From contig CM042686.1 of assembly GCA_023614405.1 (NCBI GenBank), forward strand, positions 464,970,740 through 465,034,739: a stretch of DNA of 64,000 bases. Direction: 5' to 3'. Each line of letters opens with the position of its first letter. The stretch's first letter is position 1. A program made the translations under genes and the position numbers. The DNA comes from Avena insularis. Lineage: Eukaryota; Streptophyta; Magnoliopsida; Poales; Poaceae. Shown here in pieces: positions 56,285-64,000 of this stretch. Under the pieces are notes generated by a model that was not told where the DNA came from, ran no database searches, and worked only from the letters and a program-made list of their open reading frames with translations.

Positions 56285-57490
56285 AAATATGACCAAGCAG
56301 GTATCATCGACTTGTAGATCAAATTTTGAGATACTTTCATTAAATTGCGGTAACACCATTCTATTCCATGAATATAACCATAAAGTTTGAACATATTATT
56401 GAAAATTCCCGAAATCCTAAACCCTACACTCTAAACCCCTAAACCCTGACCAAGCAGGTATCGTGACCTTATAGATCAAAATTTGAGATACTTTCGTTAA
56501 ATTGGGTAACACCATTGTATTCCACGAATATAAGCATAAAGCTTGAACATTATTGAAAATTCCTGAAACCCTAAACCCTCAACCCCTAAAACCCAAACAC
56601 TAAACCCCTAAACCCTGACCAAGCACGTAGCATGCACTTATAGATCAAAATTTGAGATACTTTCATTAAATTGGGCAACGCCATTCTATTCGACGAATAT
56701 AAGCATAAATCTTATGCATTATCGAACATTCACTAAACCGTAAACCCTAAAACCCTAAACCCTCAACCCATAAACCCTAACCAAGCAGGTATCATGCACT
56801 TATAGATCAAAATTCCAGATACTTTTATTAAATTAGGTAACACCATTCTATTCGACGAATATAAGCATAAAGCTTGACCATTATTGAAAATTCGCTAAAC
56901 CCTAAGCCCTAAACAACCTGTAAAACCTAAATTGTAAAACCCTAAACCCTCGACCCATAAACCCTAACCAAGCAGGTACCATGCACTTATAGATCAAAAT
57001 TTGAGATACTTTCATTAAATTGTGGTAATGCCATTCTATTCCACAAATATAAGCATAAATCTTGAGCATTATTGAAAATAAAAAACCCTTAACCCTAAAC
57101 CCTAACCTCCTAACCCTAGAATCCTAAACCCTAAGCTCCTAACCCTAGAATCCTAAACCCTAACCTCCTAACCCTAGAACCCTAAACCCTTATCAAGCAG
57201 GTATAATGCACTTATAGATCAAACTTTGAGATACTTTCATTAAATGGCGATAACGCCATTCTATTCCACGAATATAAGCATATATATAAAGCTTGAACAT
57301 TATTATTGAAAATTCCCTAAACCCTAAAATCTAAACAATCATAAACCCTAAAACCCTAAACAACCTTAAACCGTAAATCATGAACCATAAACCCCTAAAC
57401 CCTAAAGCCTAAACCCTAAAATCCTAAACCCTAAACCCTGAACCCCTAAACCCTCAATCAAAAATAAACCTAGAACCCTAAACCCTAGGC
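56285..57490 (+). repeat. Satellite-like array with telomere-motif tails, six units (copy B)
   Basis: Units begin near 56285, 56448, 56616, 56778, 56964 and 57191. Each has ~115-120 bases of shared unique sequence (ACTTATAGATCAAAATTTGA, ATACTTTCATTAAATTG) followed by a variable tail of CCCTAAA, CCTAAAC and CCTAACC motifs. Period is ~160-190 bases, longer towards the end. It is six units against two in copy A. Confidence 0.85.
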
Positions 57491-57862
57491 TATATATACT
57501 TTGTGTGAAAACTGGGGTAGTGGGATTTTGAGCCATATTTTGTAGTGGCTTCATTTCAGAAGCCATTGGTGTGCCTTATTAAAATTGAAATAACTTCGAA
57601 TTTGGAAGCTTCATTTGTAAATAATATTTTAAATGCCAATACACACCAACTACCAAATATGGACAGGTTATTATAAACTATAGAAAAGATATGGCCATGA
57701 CCTTGGTCACCTAGTTTGAAAGCCATGCATATTCATACATGGTACTCCATATATTGTGAAACAACTTTTTTTTCAAAAGTTAACAAATTTTAAGATTATA
57801 TTTTCCATGGAACTAGCTAGTGCACATAGTGAGACAACAAGAGAGAAAAGAATGGTTGTATT

Positions 57863-58876
57863 CAGGGCAGGCCCACATGCCGGGAAAACGGTGCGCCTGC
57901 ACTGGGCCCCCGCTAGCCAAGGGCCCCGGCCCAGGTATTAGTTCTACTGCTTCTAGTTGAAGCTTATGGTTTTTGGCCTAAAAAAAATCAAAGGCCCATG
58001 TTCATCCCAGCCAGGTCAGCACGTACGGGAGCATAGCAATCGATCCATTTCTTAGGTAAAAAATCCAATCGTTCGGGTACGTGCGTTCTCTTCTCCTCTA
58101 AAGTCTAACCTCTGGACCGCTGCACCGAATGAGACGGCACATCTGCTCCTTCCCAAACGGCGTGGCCACCGCCGTGCCTTTCTGAAATTAATGTATGCCA
58201 AAGGCGCATCTCCATCGTTCCCCAAATTTCTCCCTTTCAATTTTCAGCGCTTCTATTGTTTTCCGATCATATAGCCGTTTGAGACTAGATTCTAGATAGA
58301 GGTAAATTTGTGTCCGCTCTTACCGCTGCTCCACAGACCACAATCCTGTTAAATAGCTCCCATCAAGCAGTCAAGAATCAAGGTCTCCATAGGCAAAACG
58401 AAAAGCTATGGGGTGTGGTTTCGATTGGATCTGAGATACTAAGAGTGCTCACTTTTGAAGAGAAAGGGGACTAATTCTTTATTTCATGAAGGTGTGGTCT
58501 TCTTGTTTATGCTACGGATAAAGTTTACATCTGAATCGAGCCAGGTGCTTCCGTTTCGTATTTTGTTCTTTTTTATGCAACTTGCATTTTGGTGATATGT
58601 CTATTAGAAAGAAGAAGTTATCTGATTCCTTCCTTCCATGATTAGTCCACTTGATCAAGATAAGTAATGTTATTTTTAGAGTTAAAAGATTACTTTGTGT
58701 TATCATTTGAGAGTCAAAAAATCATGGATCTATGCTATGTACTGAATATTACTTTGTTATAATGAAATATGACATTTTTAGGTTGAAATATATTGTTTTA
58801 ATAGTTTTTGTGTGAATAAGGGCCCTTGCTGTCATTTCGCACCTGGGCCGCCCCGTATAAGTATGGGCCGGCCCTG
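57863..58876. mobile_element. Non-autonomous hAT-superfamily transposon (1014 bp)
   Basis: Terminal inverted repeats CAGGGCAGGCCCACA and, from the right end, CAGGGCCGGCCCATA. It is flanked by perfect 8-bp target duplications GTTGTATT (57855-57862 and 58877-58884), the length typical of hAT elements. No transposase frame is present. The interior holds GC-rich subterminal runs and unassigned AT-rich sequence, so it is probably an internally deleted derivative. Confidence 0.92.
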
Positions 58877-59344
58877 GTTGTATTTTGTTTTATATTTTGT
58901 TTCTTTGTATTGTTTTTGAAAACGGCCAAAATTTGGTGTCATTACCATTCATATAAAAAGTTGAAACTTGTGAAACTCTCGGTCGTTCTCTAATATTTGA
59001 CTACTTGGTACCTTTGAATTATTTTAAAAAATTCAAGAGCAAGCTATATCACACACTTTGTAGTTTAAAATTAGACATACTTACTTCAGATTGTCAAAAA
59101 GTCATTTTATTCCATAGATTTAGTTAGGAAGCATGGAAATTCATGAAAGTATAGCATTATCCAACAAATCTAGAATCTTATTTTGAAATGCCAAGATGTA
59201 GCGATCTACCATATGGACACGCTATCATAAACTATAGCAGAGATATGGCCGTGACCTTGGTCATCTTGTATGAAAGCCTTCAAAATATAATGTTTATCAA
59301 TTTTGGCAATATGTGTGGAAACTCATTTAAATATTGGTAAGCAT

Positions 59345-59640
59345 AATATCGTCGGCATGTGGGTCTAGACGGGGCCAACCCGTGAGAGCGGTCGTGTCAG
59401 AGTAGCGTACGTCGGAAGCTTCAACCTCAAAATTTTGGTAGAGTGCCGAAACATACCTTGCATCTATTCAAATATCATGTGCATCTATTCAAATATCCCG
59501 CCCTGCTTTTTGCAAATGCAAAATTCCTCTTCTATCCCTGGTCCAGAAACAAGGACTGGAGGAGTATTGCAATAATAGAGGGGTATAGGTGGAAGTGTGC
59601 GTCATCCCACCTATATATCCCCATTGCCTCTTCCGTGCCC
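59345..59640 (+). promoter_or_regulatory. Promoter-like block upstream of a small candidate gene
   Basis: The block (GGGTCTAGACGG, CCTCAAAATTTTGGTA, AAAATTCCTCTTCTATC, GGTATAGGTGG, then CACCTATATATCCCC at 59607) recurs at 55055-55330 and in part at 52205-52310 and 54555-54695. Only the last copy is followed by coding-looking sequence. CTATATAT at ~59611 could serve as a TATA box; this is inference. Confidence 0.4.
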
Positions 59641-59911
59641 ACACCCCTCCGACCTCGACCTTTCTCCAGCTGCTTCACCGTTGGCCCTCTCTTCCACACC
59701 GGAGCTCCTTCACTATTGGCGCTCTCTTCCACACCAGGCTTCTTCACCGCCCCACGCACCGGATCCACCTCTCCCCGCCCTCGTCCATCGACTCCCGCAT
59801 CATGGACACCGGAACTATTTCACCGGCTCCCTCGTTGCACCATATCTGCTTCACCAACGTCGGCATCTACCCTATGGGGGTGCTTCACCGAATCACTTAT
59901 CGCTGACCCTG

Positions 59912-61128
59912 AAATGCCTAGTCACCGCCCCCGTCGCCCTCCTTCCTGTCCCACCCGTCCTCGCCTCTTAGCGGTAATTTCTCTTACCCGTTTGCTATTT
60001 TTTTGGTACTCGTAAGCTATGAAATCGTTAGAATGTTACCCAATATCCTACATGCTATTGCCATTTCGTTTGCACCCACATCTGGTAGGTCCTATCAACA
60101 TCATTAGCTTCTCGCTTTTATTCCCTTTCTTATATTCTCATGCTATCAGTATAATCCTGCAACACTAACTCATAGATGTTATTCTTTCCAAGCGCTCGCA
60201 TGGGTCATGCAAATAGCTCATAGAGGATCCAACACTGACAATCTGATGCCAAGGAAGGCTAAAGTGCGAGGTTTCCTTGTGTTACTTAGACTAGTTTCTT
60301 TGTCATCCTAATAAGTTATATAACCTGCATGCCTAATAAGTTAATAAGTCATTCTACCTAAAACCTTGCCATGACATTTGCATTCATGTTCTGTTGTTTT
60401 TCTATCTGTGAATTCTTAATTCAGAAAATGTCCATCTAGTTTGAATCATATATCTAATCATTTTTAATGCTATCCTTTTGGTGTTTTCACCTGCTTTCAT
60501 CCTCCCAAACCAGCTATTAAGTCGAATCATACATCTGGTAATTTTTAATGCTATGTTTTTGGTGTTTTTCAAGAGTTTTAATCCTTCCAAATCAACTAAC
60601 TAGGTTTTAAATGTCATGCCTTAATGCAGAGAAATGAAAATGGAGTACAAGGACCAGAGTTCCAACTGCTTAGCTCAGATTCTTCTGGCAGATTGATCAG
60701 GAGTCACACCCGCTTGAGAAGGAGCTATTGTCAGCCTGAACGTGCTACTATAAGTTCATACTTACTTTAAATGATCTCTACTATATATAATACTACTTGT
60801 TTCCCTTGTTCTTTGTTTTAACCTTTTTCACCATATTTTAGCAGGTTGCAGTTAAAACCAAGTAGGAGTCCTCGGAAGGCAGGACTAAAAGTTGTGATCC
60901 CTCTTCCTATTCATCCTCCCATTGCATTTCTGAAGCAAACAACTTACTTAATAGTCCACCTAGAACAACTCCTGCAGGTGATAAATATATAAAGACTGTA
61001 TTGCATGCAGAAAGAAAGGGTGTAGCTGCTCTTAGATCTATAACTGAAATGTTGAAGAAGAGGATAGATGATGCATTGAAGCGAATCGCCATGTACCGAT
61101 CTCTTATTGATGATACCAACACTTTGTA
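59912..61128 (+). CDS. Candidate small spliced gene of unknown function (possibly the second gene of a CACTA element)
   Basis: Exon-like blocks on the plus strand: ATG 59912 with HRPRRPPSCPTRPRLLA before a GTAATT donor (~59974). A short block ~60210-60270 reads AHRGSNTDNLMPRKAKVR. A block 60631-60750 after GCAG reads RNENGVQGPEFQLLSSD, then GRLIRSHTRLRRSYC. A last block after TTTTAGCAG (60845) contains SCDPSSYSSSHCISEANNL and ends ERKGVAALRSITEMLKKRID with RSLIDDTNTL and TAA at 61126-61128. The last block has an in-frame TAG at ~60862 and the third block lacks a clear donor, so the model is tentative. It is followed by AATAAA-like sequence (AATAAACTTTT, 61169) and then by subterminal repeats. 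The protein is not recognised; the C-terminus looks helical. Confidence 0.35.
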
Positions 61129-61257
61129 ATCTTTCAGAATGTCGATCTTGTTGTATAATCTGTTGTAATAAACTTTTATTATTGTGTAATAAGTAGTTTA
61201 AATTTGTGTGTGTTCATTAATTGAAGTCTTGACATTCCTATGTTGTTCTACAAAAAT

Positions 61258-62110
61258 TAGGCGCTACCAAAATAGGCCAAAACAGTAATAGGCCGGAGCA
61301 GTAACATGGCGAACATTGAAACAACGTGAACATGGAAGGTCCAAAGCAAACATTAAAAGGGGAGAATAGTAGAAGGCCAGAACAGTAGAAGGTCAAAACT
61401 CTAAAGGCTAGAACAGTAGAAGGCCGGAACAGTTAATGACCAGAGCATAAGAAGAACCAAATAGTAGAAGGCCAAAACTCTAAAGGCGAGAACAGTAGAA
61501 GGCTGGAACAGTGAATGGCCAGAACATTAGAAGACCAAATAGTGCAAGGCCTGATGAGTAGAAGGCCAGAATAGTGAGATCCATGAATAGTGGAAGGCCG
61601 AAATAGTGAAAGGCCTGAATAGTAGAAGGCCGGAACTCCTAAGGGTAGAACAGTAGAGGGCCAGAACTTATAAAGGCTAGAATAGTAAATGGCTAGAATC
61701 CGCTCAAAATAAAAAAAAATTAAAAGGCCAAAACAGTAAAGGATAGAACAATGAAAGACTAGTACAATGACAAGCCACTATAGTAACATGCCGAATAGTA
61801 CAGCCTGAATAGCCAAAAGCCCAAATACTAAATGGCCTAAACAGTAATGGGGCAAAAATCCTAAAAGGTTGGAACAGTAACAGGCGTGAATGTTAATAGG
61901 CCTGGACAGTAAAAGGCTAGATTGACATAGGCCTAAACAGTACCGGGCCTTCATGGTGCAGGCCTCAAGTGGCTGCATAGTGTTGGGCTAACTTGGGCCT
62001 CATGTAGGCAGAAACATTATCGGACCTGAAAGTTTACGGGTCGCGGTTGGCTATAGTACTGGGCCTATTTCAAACAGTGCAATACAAAACAGTAAAGGGT
62101 CATATTCTTA
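61258..62110 (+). repeat. Subterminal repeat region of ~16-bp degenerate units
   Basis: Dozens of direct copies of a core like AGGCC(A/G)GAACAGTAGAA, e.g. 61374-61440, 61462-61530 and 61560-61680. Later variants are GGCCTAAACAGTAA and GGCCTGGACAGTAA. All are in one orientation and stop ~350 bases before a CACTA-type end. In CACTA elements such clustered short repeats near the ends bind the element's own protein. The link to the candidate gene upstream is inference. Confidence 0.65.
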
Positions 62111-62269
62111 TTGGGCTCTCCTCATGGATCGGACCACTTAATAATTAGCATGTCTTGGCTGGGCCTGGCTTATACCACAGTTTCTCTGACCGATAACGAC
62201 GGTAACTAGGTGTTAATGGTGTTTGCCATGTGGCAGTTTGCATGACATTAGCAGTCAACGCGGATGGCG

Positions 62270-62463
62270 AATAGATCTACGACGGAACAAGTTTTCGTGG
62301 CTGAAGGGTGCGATCCGCCACGGTCGGGAAAAAACCGTGGTAGAATCATTTATGATGGGGCTTTTACCATGAAGGCCATCCATCGTAGAAGACTTATTAA
62401 CCATGAAAACGGGCCATCAACCATGAAAATCATCCGTTGTAAAAGCCAACTTTTCTTGTAATG
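62270..62463 (-). mobile_element. Right terminus of a CACTA (En/Spm-type) transposon
   Basis: The end reads CAACTTTTCTTGTAATG, i.e. CATTACAAGAAAAGTTG inward, one transition from the grass CACTA end CACTACAAGAAAA. Before it lie short inverted and direct motifs (ACCATGAAAA(C/T), CATC(C/G)(A/G)T(C/T)GTA) usual for these ends. The 3-bp target copy would be ATC (62464-62466). The matching left end was not found in the window. Confidence 0.6.
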
Positions 62464-62580
62464 ATCCCTCGTGATTATTTGACATAGTGGTCTCCTTCAT
62501 TTCAGTGATGAAACCCTTGTGCTACGGAGCCTTTCGCGGACTGTCTTGTTTGTTGCCTCCAAGATCATGATGCAAATCCT

Positions 62581-63047
62581 TCACTTCTCGCTAATTGTTT
62601 CTAGCTGAGCCACACATGCTTTGTACATCTCAATCGTCCGCTTTTGAATTTTGATGGCTTGAAGGCTAACGTCAAGGTTGCCTTCCAACCATTTCATTAT
62701 CTTCAGATCCATCTGATCTAGATAACGACACAACAATTCAATATGCTTATAAGATCTAGGAGATTTTACCTCAATCTTCTTGATACGGTGATCAAGACTA
62801 TCAAGAGGGGCTTGTATCTCCTTTCCTTGATGCTTCAGCTTGTCCAAATAATACTCCCCTTATTACTTGGGATCAAGATGGACTTCATCAAATTCACCAT
62901 CTTGCCTATCATGAATATAAATACCTTACGTCTGTCCTTGATCATCTCCATAAGCTTGAATCCATCTTTATCTCCCAGTTGATTACACCAGGCTTCTTCC
63001 TCTATTTTTTCTTCCATGGCAATCTTCTTGACATCTTCCAAGATCAC
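62581..63047 (-). pseudogene. Coiled-coil ORF fragment, probably retroelement-derived
   Basis: Minus-strand blocks 63047-62835 (EEEAWCNQLGDKDGFKLMEM) and 62847-62581 (DKLKHQGKEIQAPLDSLDHR; ends ACVAQLETISEK and TAG) overlap in different phases, suggesting a frameshift or splice between them. The heptad-rich second part is a likely coiled coil. I cannot assign a family; repeats of this style occur in Gypsy leader or gag regions. The segment 62467-62580 shows nothing else. Confidence 0.35.
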
Positions 63048-63049
63048 GC

Positions 63050-64000
63050 ACCTCGAGGAGGACCCTTGAAAGTATCCCTTGGCTTGACAAATGTCCTAAG
63101 GTGCATACATAGATGCGAGGTTCTTACAAGATGGGGAACAGCATGGATGAGATCTATTGACAAGAGAAGATGAAAGACCTCTAGAGAGGCTTATGAAGGG
63201 TTAGTAGTAGGGAAAAACTCGTAATAGAAGTAAAAGGGTTGGCCAAGAAAAGAATCCCAACAAAATAGGAAAGAAAAAGAGAAAAAGGGAAGAAAACAAG
63301 TCAGTAACGACCGACAGTACGAGCGCCTTTCGCGTACCCAACATACTTTCAAAAATTCACTCTTCCAACGTCGGTAAAAATCTTCCAAATAAACGGTACG
63401 AGAGGGTTAGGCCCGTCAGACCCGCCTATGTTGGTTACTTACCGAATTTTCTAAGGAGGTAAAGTTTTTTTCAAATCAAAGAACAAAAGATAAATGCGAT
63501 GAAAGTTTACAGAGGGTTTAACAACCTCCACTAGTACACTTCGGTCATACCCATCCGTGAAAATTAAGATGAAAACAGGCTAAGGTACTGCAAGATTAAC
63601 AACCAATGGTACAAGCAGATGTGGCCATACCGTCCGCCCACACCAGTGTCAGAAAGCTGGAAGTAACCTCAGAAAAACACAAGGAACTCAAAAACAAAAT
63701 CAGAAACAACAAAACAATGACTAAAATCACAAAAAGCAAGGTTACGATTACTTCACTTACTTGGTGATTGTGAAGTTTGCTTTGTGGGCTTACCTCCCTT
63801 CATCTTTTGTATTATTTTCTTCTTCCCTATGAATATGGTCGGTTGCAAGAAATTGCTAAAACCATTGCAAAGAGAAACAAAAAAAATTCTTTCAAGACGA
63901 GTAGTGCGTGAGGTATGCATATTGATGACACTCCTTCTTGTGGTCTCATTTCTTTGATCATCATTGGTGTGTCAACATGTTTCTATTTTCTTAGCAATAT
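63050..64000. other. No recognised gene
   Basis: AT-rich sequence with short open frames that lack codon structure. A GAAAAAGAGAAAAAGGG purine run is at 63271. It may be the leader or LTR of the element whose ORF fragment lies at 62581-63047 (minus strand), but no LTR end was identified. Confidence 0.3.

Larger units (their letters stand above)
51985..59520 (+). repeat. Large tandem duplication (copy A ~51985-54700, copy B ~54829-59520)
   Basis: Both copies run through the same landmarks in order: ACATATTGGTTGATTTGCC (52022/54866), GCGTGTGGGT(C/T)TAGACGGT, GAAGCCATTGTTGTCACTTG (52431/55640), a Tourist-like MITE, satellite units with CCCTAAA tails, CCCTAGGCTATATATA (53439/57482), TATGGCCATGACCTTGGTC, and AAATTTGGTGTCATTAC (54071/58929). 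Copy B has a segment (55160-55500) lacking in A, more satellite units, and an hAT insertion. Within each copy the first and second halves are themselves similar, pointing to an older duplication. Confidence 0.8.

Noticed and set aside
56405..57480. True telomere or chromosome end
   Set aside because: The CCCTAAA motifs are interrupted by unique 120-bp units, many are imperfect, and the array is internal with several kilobases of ordinary sequence on both sides.
1..64000. CRISPR array, bacterial operon or integron
   Set aside because: Spaced repeats present are satellites or transposon subterminal repeats. There are no cas genes, ribosome binding sites or bacterial gene organisation, and all context is plant nuclear.

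Overview
This is repeat-dense plant nuclear DNA, almost certainly from a grass (Poaceae). The evidence is the combination of Angela/BARE-type Copia LTRs, Tekay-type chromovirus LTRs, Tat-lineage Ty3/Gypsy elements with antisense genes, Tourist and hAT DNA elements and a CACTA-type end. A Pooideae source is my best guess, based on LTR end sequences I recognise by eye, but species cannot be read from the window. No rRNA gene, functional tRNA, CRISPR array or organelle sequence was seen, and no conserved single-copy host gene could be identified.

Layout. 1-2078 is the 3' part of a Tat-lineage Gypsy element (plus strand), with the 5' end of an antisense gene on the minus strand and a 784-bp 3' LTR. 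2079-2843 is an LTR-like fragment in minus orientation. 2844-4886 is the 3' end of a Copia element with a 1.77-kb LTR. 4887-6500 holds ~126-bp tandem repeats and a tRNA-like relic. 7058-9760 is a spliced-looking gene on the minus strand with a triplicated exon. 10080-23822 is a complete Tekay-type chromovirus with ~4-kb LTRs and a gag-pol frame broken only by stop codons. 24160-50255 is a second Tat element on the minus strand. Into its integrase a third Tat element (30641-43623, plus strand) has inserted, with a perfect 5-bp target duplication GTCAG. 50256-62463 looks like part of a CACTA transposon: a transposase-associated N-terminal domain on the minus strand, a large tandem duplication with telomere-motif-tailed satellites, two Tourist-like MITEs, one hAT element, a small plus-strand candidate gene, subterminal repeats and a CACTA-type terminus. 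62464-64000 holds a coiled-coil ORF fragment and unassigned DNA.

History. LTR differences counted by eye on samples are about 8-10 % for the outer Tat element, ~5 % for the inner one and 2-3 % for the Tekay element, which agrees with the nesting. Removing the nested elements joins 4887-10079, 23823-24159 and 50256-62463 into one older ~17.7-kb stretch.

The most striking themes are these. (1) All three Tat elements carry an intron-bearing, TATA-led gene antisense to gag-pol. (2) In-frame stops in the retroelement genes are nearly all of the CAG-to-TAG, CGA-to-TGA or TGG-to-TAG/TGA type expected from methyl-cytosine deamination. (3) There is a tandem array whose monomers end in CCCTAAA-like tails. 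(4) There is an hAT insertion whose empty site survives in the paralogous copy.
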